Shown: positions 1 through 12,000 of the stretch, in pieces
How positions within the stretch are numbered: the first letter of the stretch is position 1
Layout of the letters: every line of letters starts with the position of its first letter
NCBI GenBank assembly: GCA_951802425.1
Contig: OX637798.1
Location: forward strand, 744,001-808,000
Length of the DNA: 64,000 nt
Origin: Clavaria fumosa
Taxonomy: Eukaryota; Basidiomycota; Agaricomycetes; Agaricales; Clavariaceae
Reading direction: 5' to 3'
Position numbers and translations under genes: made by a program
The notes under the pieces: model-generated
Database searches by the model: none
The model's input: the letters and a program-made list of their open reading frames with translations, nothing else
What the model was told of the DNA's origin: nothing

Positions 1-318
1 TTTTGGATATACACGCGTGAAAAAAACGGCAGCAATAAGTTACAAAAAGGAAAAGAGAGAGAGGATATATATATAAAGAAAAGAAAACGTTTGAATGGGC
101 TACAACAGAGACGTAAAAAGATTCAAAATAATAATTAAGAGCGAGAGATGAGAGAGAGAGGAGAGGAGAGAAAGAGGAGCACACTGTCTTTTTGCACCCG
201 GACACCACCACAGCAGCCTAAGACAAGGAAGGGACACGGGGGGACAGCAAAGACAGAGAGAGAAAAAAGGAGGTAAAAAAGGTAAACCAAGAAAAAAAAA
301 CACAGCAGCCACCTTCCT
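1..318. other. 3' flank of STE12, no gene seen
   Basis: This is purine-rich, AG-repeat sequence downstream of the STE12 stop codon. It probably holds the 3' UTR and polyadenylation region. The short reading frames here have no recognisable protein character. Confidence 0.5.
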
Positions 319-704
319 TCATAGCGTCGTCACCTGCTGCGCAGTCTGTTGTCCAAGCCCAAAGAAGCGCTGCGTCGCCGCCGCCGCCGCGACCGACGGC
401 GTGCTCATGAACCCAGACACCTCGCTCAGCCCCAGCCCCAGCCCAAATATCGTCGCCGCAGACGCGGACGTCCCCGGCGAGGAGGACGACGGCGGCGAAG
501 ACGACGACGACGCCGCCGCCGCCGCCGCGTCCGGGCTCGTGTTAGGGTTGTGGTTGGTATTGTTAGCGTTATTGTTGTTGTTGTTATTGTTGTTGTTGGC
601 GTTCGTCGTGTCCATCGTGTCCATCGTGTCCGTCGTCCCGCTCGTGTTCGTATTCATGTTCGTCGCAGACGCAGACGGCGGCGACCCCGCGGACGACGAC
701 GACG

Positions 705-738
<34 letters not shown>

Positions 739-3700
739 GCCCGACGCGTCTCCCAATATCGACGTAGGCGACGCCGTCCTAAACATCACCTCCCCAAACG
801 CGCTGCCGCCGCCACTGCCGCCGCCGCCGCCCACAGGTCCGTCCACCATCATCTGCTCATCAATCCTCTCCCCCTCCCCACCACTCCCGCTCCCGCCACT
901 GCCGCTGCCGCTCCCGCTCCCCAGCCCCACGCTGCTCATCAGCACAGGCGACATGTCCAGCCCAACGGGGTACAGCGACGGGCTGCTCCGCGCGCTCGCA
1001 CCCGCGGCCGCGGCCGCAGCGGACGACGACGCGTACGCACCCGCGTACGGGTGGTACCCCCGCAGCGCCCCTGACCCAGACCCCGACCCGGACCCAGACC
1101 CGGAACCGGACCCAGACCCAGACGCACCCGCCCCGTGCTCGGACGCGCTCGTCGGCGGGCGCTCGATCCCCGCGCCCTCCCGCATACGCGCAGACATCCC
1201 CCGCCTGCGCATGCCCGCGCCCAAGCCCAGCAAGCCGCCACCGCTGCCGTTCCCCCCCCCCTCCGCGTCCGAAGACGAGTACACCCCCCCAGCGTCGTCA
1301 AACTGCCCGTGGTGCGCCGGCGCCGACATGCTGCTCATGCTGCGCGTATGCGGCGGGAGCAGCGGCCCAGGCGAGCTCCCCGCGCTGCTCGCGCCCGCGG
1401 CGGTGGTCGTCCCGAGTGCCTGTTGATGCTGGTGCGGATGCTGGTGTAGGAAGGGGGACGGCCGCGCCCACGGTGGCTGATGCACTTGCTGCTGCTGCTG
1501 CTGCTGCACCTGATGGTGGTGCTGGTGCTGGTGCGCGTGGTGCTGGTGCTGGTGCTGGTTAAGGCTGTGGTGCCGGTGAAGATGATGATCCGGCGACGCA
1601 CTCCCCCCAAGACTCGAGAACGGGTTCATCGGCAGCGGGTGCTGCTGCTGCGTCCCCCCTCCGCCACCACCACTGCCGCCGACACCACCACCACCACCAC
1701 CACCACTCCCCACGCCGCTGCTCCCCGCGCTCCCGGGGCCCGTCCCGAGCACCGCAGGGTTGTAAAACAGGTCCTGCACGTCCATGCCGAGGCTGAGGCC
1801 ACCACCACCACTGCCCATACCGCCACTGCCGCCGCTGCCACCACCGCTACCACTACCGCCGCCGCTGCTGCCGCCCACCGCGTACGCCTCGTCGTCGTCG
1901 TGCACGGCCATCCCGGGCGGGACGTCCACCTCGCGCAGCATGTCCGGGTACAGCGCCGCGAGCCCCGCGTCCGTCTCGTCCGCGCCTGCGCCCAGGCCGT
2001 TACCGTTACTGCCGTTACCGCTGCCGCCGTGCGCGCTCCCGGGGGCGACGCCAGACGAGAGGCCGCCCATGCCCGCGTCGTCCCCGCCCAGGCCAAGCGG
2101 GCCATTCGGCGCAGATCCCCCGCTCCCCACGCCAGACGACGCCCCACCACTCCCAGGACCACTCCCCGGGCCACTCCCCCCCGTCCCCGCACCCGCCCCG
2201 ACACCGCCACCAACGCCACCGCCACCCGCATCGCTGCGCGAGTGCGTGCGCACATGCTGGTTGAGGTTATCGCTCCGCGAGAAGCGCTTCTGGCAGCGCG
2301 GGCACTGGTACGGCCGCTCCATCGTGTGCGTGCGCAGGTGCCGCTTGAGGTGCTCCATCCGCTTGAAGAAGCGCCCGCACGAGAAGAGCGGGCACACGAA
2401 GGCCTTGCTTTTGAACACCGGCCCACCGCCGCTGCCTGGGGCCACGGTGCCCACGCCCCCGCCTGTGGTGGTCGCGCTGCTGGGCGGCTCGGGTGGGCCG
2501 ACGCCGACGCCGTTGGGGAGGTGCGGATGCATGTCTCCTCGCGGCGACGTGAACGGGTCGCCGCTCGCGCCCGCGCTCCCCGGGCCCGGGCTGCTCGCGC
2601 CGCTCGACGACGAGAGGTAGTCGTGCAGCGGCAGCGGCTGCGGGCGCAGCGCCTGGTACGGATGCTGCTGGTGTTGTTGTTGCTGGTGTTGTTGTTGTTG
2701 CTGGTGTTGTTGGTGTTGGTGGTGTTGGTGCTGATGAGGGTGGTGATACCCCGGGTACGTCGAATGCCGCAGCGGCTCGTCCAGGCTCGCCCTGCGCCCG
2801 TTGTTCACCCCCAACCCCACGCCGCCGTCTGCCCCACCGCCGCTGCCGTCCCCCGTCGTCCGCATCGGCGCGACCGTCGCCGGCTGGTCCAGCGCGGTTG
2901 GCATCACCGAGCCCGACACGCCGGGGTACGCCGGCATCTCCCCGTCTCCAAGGCCGAGGCCCGCCACGCCGACGACGCCGCTCCCGCTCACGCCGGGGCC
3001 CGCCCAGAAGGCGCCCACGTCCTTGGCGCGGCCGCGCGCCTGCGCAAGGAACGCGTCCGCGGCCGTCGCGCCGACGCCGACGCCGACGCCTACGTCGTCC
3101 CCGGCGGCGTCGAAGCTGTCCATCGACTCGTGCCGCACGAGACGGCGGTGCTGCGCGTGGTGTGCGTGGTACGCGTGCGCCTCGGCGCCACCACCGCCGC
3201 TGCCGTCATAGAACTGCTGCTGCAGCGCGTGGTGGTGGTGGTGGTACGCCTGCTGCTGCTCGTCGCCGAACTGCAGCCGCGCGTCGAGGCTCAGGCTGCG
3301 CGGGGGTAGCGCGTGCATGCGCGTCCCGGGCGACCCGAGCATGGGCTGATGGTGGTGCTGCTGCTGCTGCTGTTGGTGGTGTTGGTGTGCGTGTGGGTGG
3401 TGGTGGTGGTGGTGCGCGTGCTGGTGCGCGTGCTGGAGGTGGAGATGCGGCTGCTGTTCCGCTAGATGGTGCCCACCCCCCACCGCCCCTGCCCCGCCGC
3501 CGCCGCCGCCGCCACCACCAAGCGCCATCCCCCCAAGCCCAAGACTCGACATGACACGCCCCCCACTCGCCCCCGCCGACTTCTTCCGGCGCTGCTTGTA
3601 CGACGGCGACCCCGCAAACAGCGCGACCGTCGAGAACAGCGGGTCCGCCGCGAGGTGCTGGTGCAGAAAGTGTTGTTGTTGCCCGGCGGCGCCGCCCCCG

Positions 3701-5802
3701 CCTCCATTGCTATTGCTATTGTTGCTATTGCTGTTGCTGTTGCCGGTGGTGGTGGTGCTGTTGTCGCTGTCGTGGTTGGGGGTGCTGCCGCTGCCGCTGC
3801 CGCCGGCGTCTTCCTCGCCCGTCATCTCGCTCTCGCTCGCGCTCCCCGCGCTGCTCCCGGGCCGCGCGTGCGGCGACGTCCCTTCCTCCCCGTCCGTGTC
3901 AACCCCAGCGCCGCCGCCGCTGCCGCTGCCCCCGATCCCGTCCTTGCTCGGCCGCCCAAACTGCTCGTACAGCGAGCGCTTCGGGTCGTACGTAAACGAC
4001 AGTGCTGGCTCGCCTTAAATCATGAGAAACGCCGTGTCAGAACAAAAAAACAACAAAAAGAAAAGGTGTATTCGACGCAAGGAAACTCACCGGTGACGAC
4101 CGTCGTCGTCTCGCAGCCCATCTTCTGGCGCTTGAGGTCGCGGTCGAGCGCGTCGAGGAACAGCCGGTCGTGAGGCACGGAGAACCTGTTTTTTTGTGAT
4201 GATAATTTTTTTCACCAACCAATACAAAACGTTGTTCGGGAGCCACCACCGAGGGAAGGAACATATACAACACACACACACGCACACACGCACACACCAC
4301 GCCGTGAGAAAAAAAAACAAGGGCCCGAGTCAGCGAACGCGTAAATTGAATGGGGGGAGAGGAGAGGAATGGAAACACAATCCCGATCACGCAAAGATCC
4401 GATATAGCGGCGCGAGGCGGGAGAAGAACAAAGAGAGAAAATTGAATGGGAAAAAAAAGGGACATACCAGTAGAACACTTTCTGCTTCTTTTGCGTACGT
4501 ATGCATTGGTACTTGAAGAGAAGGTCAAGGAACGGAGACTGCCGAGACAATCCCCCCCGGTGTTCATTTAATAAAAAAATTGTGAGAAAACAAAGTGACA
4601 AAGTGGCTCACTTTAGGTTCTTCTAGACTGGCGTCGACGCCGGGCTTCAAGTTCCGCAGGTCACTAAACACGCCTTCCTCGAATTTCTTCAACATGGAGC
4701 TTCGCACGGGACGGCCAAACGCCTCGAAGCTAAATTCCGCCGATCAATAAAAGAAGAAAAAAGGAACACCAGGGGATGCCGAACAACTCCCCCCCAAAAA
4801 AGGGAAATTTTTTTCAAACTCACCGGAAAACGAGCGCACGGACAATGTCGGTGCCTGTGATGTGATAGAGGCCATTCCAGAGGACGCACGAGACGTACTC
4901 GTTTGTTGGGAGTAAGAAACGCGTGAGAGCGGGATGCGGCGCGGACATGAACGGATCTATGATCTACGCGTTAGCGTCGCGCCAAACAGAAATGCACAGG
5001 GTGCAGCAGACGCACCTTCCGGATCGAAGCTGAGCCCTTCTATAGAGGACGCGCCGAGGGGGAGAAGCTCGCCCTCGGCGTTCCAGCGACTGGGTGCGGT
5101 AGCGAGGAAGAACTTGAGTCGCTCGAGATGGGCGAGACGTTCCTGCTGGGTGGGGAGGAGCGGGCCCGTGCTGGTCATGGTACCGTTTGGGCCAAGGGGT
5201 CCGTTAGCGGCTGAGGCGGCCGAACCGGGACGGGAGAGGGCGCCGCCGAGGTGAGCGAGAGAGGAGGCGGAGGATCCAGGAGCGACGAGGGAAGGGAGGG
5301 AGGAGACGCTTGAGGAGGGGGAGGACGCGCCTAAGGGGAGGTGGGGGTGTGCGGGGCTTGAGGAGTGGGAGCGAGGCGCGCCGCTTCCGCTAGGGTCACC
5401 GGGGGTAGCGCTACCGAGGATGGAGTGGAGATCGTTGGGGTCAGCGGTAGCGTCTGTGTGCATGAGGTCGTCTGCGAGGTGGTGGTGATGGTGGTGGTGT
5501 TGAAAGGGGTTATGGGGTAGATGGTGGTGGTTGTGATGTTGCTGTTCGTGGTGGTGGTTGTGGTGATGTCGGAGATGGAATACGGAGTCGTCGTCGAAGT
5601 TAGGAGAGTCGGGGAGGGGGAGATGAGGCGACATGGTGAAAGGGAGAGGGTTGTTATTGCCAGATTCTGAAGGACGTGCGGTGACTTCGTTTGGATCGAG
5701 AGGAGGAAGAGCTTGAGGTAGTTGTAGTTTTGTGAAGTGTATGTTAGGAGGATGGTTGTAAGATGAGTGAGTTGTGAACGGATCTGAATGGATTGAGTCC
5801 AT
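319..5802 (-). CDS. STE12: Ste12-type transcription factor (STE domain plus two C2H2 fingers)
   Basis: Terminal transcription factor of the pheromone/filamentation MAPK pathway. Six exons join in phase: 5802-5016, 4956-4824, 4729-4612, 4538-4468, 4185-4091 and 4013-319, giving 1632 residues. The STE homeodomain-like region covers about residues 219-422 across all five introns, with motifs such as [42 protein letters not shown] and [13 protein letters not shown]. Two C2H2 fingers (CPLFSC..., then RPYQCPRC...) lie at about 938-993. This STE-plus-zinc-finger layout is typical of filamentous fungi and basidiomycetes; yeast Ste12 lacks the fingers. The protein is unusually long because exon 6 encodes extended Gly/Ser, His/Gln and Asn homopolymers, built on triplet-repeat DNA. 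Intron 4 (282 nt) is long for this window. A TATA-like TATATA lies about 50 nt upstream of the ATG, whose context is CCATGG. Confidence 0.93.
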
Positions 5803-5852
5803 GGTTTGGTTGTTGGTGGGGTAGTAGTTAGTAGAGATGGTTGATGTTTAGG

Positions 5853-5860
5853 GTATATAA
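5853..5860 (-). promoter_or_regulatory. TATA-like element upstream of STE12
   Basis: On the minus strand a TTATATACC block sits about 50 nt before the STE12 ATG, followed by a CAAC/CCA-rich leader. Position and sequence fit a core promoter element with a short 5' leader. This is inferred from sequence only; no transcript evidence is available. Confidence 0.3.
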
Positions 5861-8636
5861 GGTGGTGTTGCGTTTGTGTGTCTCCTCGGTCTCGAGAGTA
5901 GTGGTGGTTTAAAGCAAGCAAGCAGACAGACAGACACAGAGACAGAGAGAGAGAAAGAACAGGACAGACAAAGGAAAGCGGAATCGAAGAAAAGTGAGAA
6001 AGAAAACAGTGGAAGATTTAAGAATAGATTTATATTATATTATTAAATAGATTATATAAATAGATTATATTATATTTATATCATATTTATTATATTATCT
6101 GATCTAATCTACTTTTAGTTATTAATCGGTTAATACCGAACCACTCGTTAGTGTAGTGAACAACAAGATAGAATAGATCAATAGTACGATCTCTAGCACA
6201 ATGTCTACTCAACTCTATCATAGACTCTCTACTCTCTACTCTATGCTCCGTTGAACCAGCTCAGACCTCAACCACTCTTTCACTAAAAAACAAGGTCACT
6301 CACCTCTCTCTACACCAAATGGCAACATACCAAACTAAATAACACAACACACCGTCGTACAGGTCCGTCCACACCTTTCCCAATTCTTTCCTCTTTCTAA
6401 TCCAATCCAATCCTATCCAGTCAACAACAACCAACCAACCCCCCCAAAGGCTGTACACCGCACCGCCCTTATTAGCAGTTTTTTTTTCTTCTCTCGTGTG
6501 GCCTTCTTGCTCTTCGGGGGGGGGGGGGGGGTGCGATCGAAGTCCCGTCTCCCGATCAACTTCGAGACGCGTCGCAGCGTCGCCTTCGTGCGAACCATCC
6601 CCCCCCCCCCCCCTTCCCTCCCGTGGTCCCCCGTCCCAATCCAATCCAATCCACACAATCCACCAATCCCAATCCTGGGGGGACCTCATTCTACCGCTTT
6701 GGCGCGTGCTCCGCAGTTGGCCCTCGGAGGACAATCCTGTGCGTCGTCGACCGTCCCCCAACGCCACGCAAGCAGGACCACCCCCCAAGTCCCCTCAAAT
6801 CCCTCAAAAAACGCGCGTAATGAGGGGGGCGCAGCACACGCGGTCCCACACACACACACGCGCACCCCCATCGATCCCGCCTCGCCACCATCCCTCCCCC
6901 AACAACATGCAAACGCCACGAACAGCTAGCCCCAACCCACCCCCCCCCCCCTGCGCGTCTATACAACCCAAGCCACTCTCCCACCCCCATTTGCAACCAC
7001 GGCTAATTCGAATACCCAGAGGGCAGGTGGGCACGCGCGAAAAACCCGCATTCCACCGAGTCATCTGCCCTGCTCTTCGATTTATCCGGGGCGCACGCGC
7101 ACGCGCGCGCGCGTCCGTGGGCACGCACTGACGCGTACAGCCTGTAAGTACCCGGCTACCCACAATCGAGTACAGGTACCCCCAAAGAATACCAGAATGA
7201 AAAACCAATCGCGTACGGCGAAGCAAAAAAACACCGTCATTGACCGACTGGACCCACGAGAGTGAAACACAAAAAAAAAAACCGAAGTAATGACCAATCC
7301 CAGCCCGTCCCCGTCCCCAACCAACCAACTCCAAAAAAACCAAAAGTCGCGAGCACGCGCGTCGTCCCCTCCCTCCTCAAACACTTCCCACCGCACAGTG
7401 CAGTGCCACGCCAAATAAACAACACTCCTGGGTGCCGCTCCAACCTGTATCGCGTCTGGCCCTCGCTCCTGAACGAAGCTCCGTGCCGTCGCTTGCACGC
7501 ACAACACACACAACACACACAACACACACACCAACACACGCGCTTCTCGTTTCACCTCTGCCTTCCCTTCTCCCGGAAAAACTAAATACACACTACACAA
7601 CAAACAACGCGGCTGCGGGGCGGGCGGGCGACGCGGCACACCGCGCGCATCCACCTACTATCGCACAGAGCCCCGCACCCGCACCCCCCGACCTGGGCCA
7701 ACCACCCCACCCCAACCCTACCCAACCCAACCCGATCTACGGAAGGCATGGCGACGCCAACGCCAAAGCGCCAGTGCCATCGCCAACCTCGGCTCGACGA
7801 CGCACGGAAGGGGGGGGGAGGGGACGCCTTAGCAACGACGGGACCCGCCACCCGTAGCCGTGCCGTTCGCGTGCGCTCGGACCCGCGCGGCCCGGTACAC
7901 AGACCCGAGCTATTGCCCCCCCATCCCCCACCCGTTTGACGATCTTGAACACCCGCTCCAGCGAATACTTACCCCCCCACCCCCCAACTCCCGCCTAGGG
8001 CAACCCGTCACGCGCCCACCCAACCGCTCCAAAGGCACACACGCAGCTCAACGGCGATGATGACGGCGATGACGACGACGACGACGACGACGGCCGCAGA
8101 CAAACAAACAAACAAACAACCCCAACGACCAACGACCAACGAACGACCGACCCCCAAACACCCAAGAAAAAAACCCAAGGAAAAAAAAAAAAAAAAAAAA
8201 AAGAGCCCAGCCCCATCGCCACGACCAATTCGTCATCCCTATTTGCCTACCAAGGCGAAGGCTGCGCTCCTCGGGCGCGGCGCAGCAGCGGGACCTGTTT
8301 CGTCTCCTCCTCCCTACCTCCCCCTCCCAGCCAAGCGAAACGCGACCTCTCTTTCGGGGCCGAGAGAGAGAACCCTGACCAACCAACGCCCGGCCCGCTT
8401 TTTGCCGCCCCGGGGGCGTGTTGGGCGTTCTGCGTCTGCGTCCTCTGCGTCTCTGCATCGTCTTCTAGCTTCTAACTTCTAGCCTTCCTGCTTCCCGCTT
8501 CTGTGCTTCTATGCTTCTATGCTTCTAGCGTCTGGCGTCCCGCTTCTTGCTTCGAGGCAACATCGGCGCAGGGACGACCTGCACGCGCACGCACACCCGC
8601 GTCGACGACTCCGGATGGACCAAGACGGGTAACTTG

Positions 8637-8672
8637 CCCGCCTGCTTGCCTGCCTGCCTGCCTGCCTGCCTG
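8637..8672. repeat. CCTG tetranucleotide microsatellite
   Basis: Tandem CCTG/TGCC units with one interruption, in the gene-free region. Confidence 0.9.
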
Positions 8673-9000
8673 ACCGACCGACCATTCTGCTCTCTCCTCC
8701 ATCGCACCTGCCTCTTCACGCGCTGCCCATGTTCTGGTGCTTAGCCCCCGCGCTGGCTAGCGGAGGTGTGTCTGGGCCCACGCGCGGACCGTCTCTTTTT
8801 CTTTTTTTCTTTTAAAAAAGGAATAGATTGTTTTATTTGTACTTGATATCTAGCACGGCGAGCGAGGGAGGGATCGTCCGTCCGTCCCTTCCATCCTTCC
8901 TCCTTTCCGCGGCAGCCCCCCAGCGTCCAGCGCCAGGCCAGGCGGACGGGGCGCCCCAAGGCACGCGTCCATGCGCTGGGGCGACAACGGGAGCGGGACC

Positions 9001-12000
9001 GAGACGGGTGTGGTGATCGGTGCTGATGCTGATGCTGATGCTGATGCTGATGATCGAGAGGATCGGCGCTGCGCTTCGCTGCGAGCCGGGCGGGGTTGAT
9101 GGCGATCGTCGTGGACCGGGCTGTGGATAATGTGCCCGTCGTGGTGCGGCGCTGTGCCCGTCTGCTGTCGTGTCGTGTCGTCTCCTGTCATTGCTGTACG
9201 TGTCCGCCGCGAACGAAAGGGCATACAATACTTTTTTTATTTTTTTATTTTTTTGGGTGGACTGGTTGCTGTGCGACGTATGACTGCATACTGTACTATT
9301 TATACGAACCTAGTGACTTGCCGTGCGAAGCGACGATCGTTTCCCTTTTGATGGGCGGCGCAGTTCTATTTTGGTGTTCTTGCAAAAAAAAGCTTCCCCT
9401 CGTCACCGCCACCCGACACACACACTGTGGAGAACAAACACTTACTGAGAAAGCACGGTCGCGCTCGACGCACGCACGCACGCACACTCCATTACTTGGC
9501 ATGACTCGACTTTTGACGCGGGGGCGCGGCATGGTATGGTATGGTATGGTATGGTATGGTATGGTATGACAGGTATATACTTGGCTGTCGAATGAATGCA
9601 GGTAGCGTAGCGTCGACTCACGGGTACAGAACACTGACGTCGTCCTAAGCCAACAACGCCATGCGGAAAGCTAAGCAGAGATCCCTCGCGCGTCAGTTGT
9701 CAGTGTAGAGTGTGAGAAATGCCAGGTGAAGGTGTGTGGGAAAAAAAGAGTAAAAAAATGCAAGAGAGCCGTGACACCGTGATGCAAGTGATAGCAGTCA
9801 CACACCTACACCCCATATACGGGCAAACGGACCCTAACCCCACCCTTGCCTACGTCAATATCAGAGGAGGAGCGTGTGCTTGCTGAGATGTCAACACATC
9901 AGGGTGCTAGACAGACAGGTGGACCCTTTGGGGGGGGGGGGGCGTGCAGGCACAAAGGAACAAAGGAAGGAAAAACCTGACATGCAAGGAAGGAAGCCAG
10001 GGAAAGAAACGCCTGGCTGCGGGGGTGGGGTGGGGTGGTGGGGGGCTGTCAAGGGTCGACGCTCCCCCCCTTGTTCGGGATAGATTATCGGAAGGGAAAG
10101 GGAAGGCACAGTGCAGTATAGTGAAGTGTCGTGGAGCGGTAGACACCCCCACCATCAGCGCACTGCTTCTTTTCTATCTTGCAAGGGTCCTTTTGCTGCT
10201 ATTTCGTGCCACGGCTGCAATCAGCGCGTCCAGCTTAGGCTTAGTAGGGTCTTCTTCCCCCGGTCCCCACACCCACACCCATTCCTCGTCAAGATAGACG
10301 CGGGATCGTTTTTGTGCTTCTGGGGGGCGCACACACACACACATACACGCAAGCACATATCTGCGCGAGAAATGGGACGAGCGGAATTGCAGTGCATGTA
10401 TGGATGAGTGGATGGGTTAGGTGGGATGAGATGGGGGTTTTGGGGCTGATTGCTGATCTCGGATGAATGAGAGCTGGAGATGGCGTGGATGCTGTGGCAA
10501 CCGGCCGATAACGAGCGAGCACGTCCCTTTCCTTCTTTCTTTCCTTCCTTTTCTTTTCTCTTCCTGAATTTGAGATAAACCCCAGAACGGCCCAACGCCA
10601 CCACACTGGGGCACGCGCGCGCTAGTGGGAAGAGGACGTCGAACTGGCTCTCTGTCCTGCCCCCCCCCACGACGCCACATACATTTCGCACCGCGGCACG
10701 GCAGCGGGGCCCTCGACGCTAACTAACTTAACTAACGTTGCTCACGACCGGCCCAATCGCAGATCGGCGATGATGATGATGATGATGATGATGATGGATC
10801 GATAGCGCCTTGATGCGATAGCGCGCTGCCTGTTCTTGTGTGCACGGTGCCATTCCGGTTTTTTTCTTTTCTTCTTTTTTTTTTTTTTCACGGCCAAGTG
10901 CTATCTGCCAGGGCTGTGCCAAGCTTGTTTGTCTTCCTTATTCTTTAAAAATTTTAATGATGCTTCGTTTGATGGGGAGCGGATGCTTATGCAGTAATAT
11001 TATGCAGATATAGATGTAGATGCGCGGAGGGTGCCGGCCTTTTTTTACTCCTGGTATTGGAAGAAAGGCCCGTTCGCGCGACTAAAGGACGCTAACAAGA
11101 AGAAAGAAGAAAAGAGAAAAGAAAAAAGTAGGTGTGCTCCCGGCGGCGAGGGCGATCTGTGGGACGATCTGTGGGGGGACGTGCTGCAATGCGGAACGTG
11201 GCCAGTGCACGCTTGGCGTTCTTTTGTGAAGGTCCTTGTAGAGGGTGACAGTGTGCAACCCAACGAACGTCTTTTCCTTTTCTTCTTCTTTTCCCGGTAA
11301 CACGGATTAGAACTTAGAAGCAGTACAGTGCAGCACGCACGCGCGCCTCCCCTCTGCTCCCCGAAGATATTTGACCGGCGCAAGTCCCAACTCCACCGCG
11401 CTTCCACAAGCTAGTGCGCCCTCCATCAAGCCCAACCCCCCCCCCCCCCACCAACCAACCAACCAGCCAATTAACCAACCCTACCAGAGCACCCACCCCC
11501 CCGCATTGGTAATAACAAGTTCCAAAAATAGGATATGTGCGCGACCCTGAGCTGATGCCTTCACGGACGATCGATCGCGGGTCACCGGTCATCTGCGGTT
11601 CTCGGAAAAAAAGAAAAGAAGAAAAAAAAAAAGAACGAGGGAAGGGAAGAAGAGGAAGAGGAAGGTGGGGACAGCTGGGTGCGGTACAAAGGCGCAGCAG
11701 GGCACACCCCCCACCGCAGAGACTCACGTCCTGATTTGTGGGAAATGGAGGGGGTCACGCAATCGCGGGTCATGCCGGTGTTCTTGTTCGCCTCGCCCCC
11801 TTCGCCTCCCCCCCCAACCCCCGTCCAAAGCTGCGTTTGTCCCTTGCGCTTTGTACTTCGTTTTTTGCCAATTTAAAAGAGGGGGGGCGGCGTGGAACTT
11901 GGACCGACGCGTCTTTCTGGATGGGACGAATTGTAGGGACCCGCGTGTTGGGGCTTTTTTATCTTTTTTTAATTTATCAAGAAGCGGGATAGCGCGACGG

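Larger units (their letters stand above)
5803..9000. other. Gene-free upstream region of STE12, first part
   Basis: No protein or RNA gene can be supported here. The stretch holds an AT-rich block (about 6019-6112) inside otherwise GC-rich DNA, C and G homopolymer runs near 6519-6535 and 6600-6612, (GAC)n near 8071-8092, a CAAA repeat at 8101-8118, an A22 run at 8181-8202 and a (CCTG)n repeat at 8637-8672. The overlapping reading frames on both strands are low-complexity and share no motif with known families. Confidence 0.5.

Noticed and set aside
1480..3309. Long plus-strand open frame (609 codons) opposite STE12
   Set aside because: It is the antisense shadow of GC-rich triplet-repeat coding sequence. 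Its composition (Arg/Ala/Val/Thr repeats) has no protein motif, and the minus strand carries clear STE12 domains.
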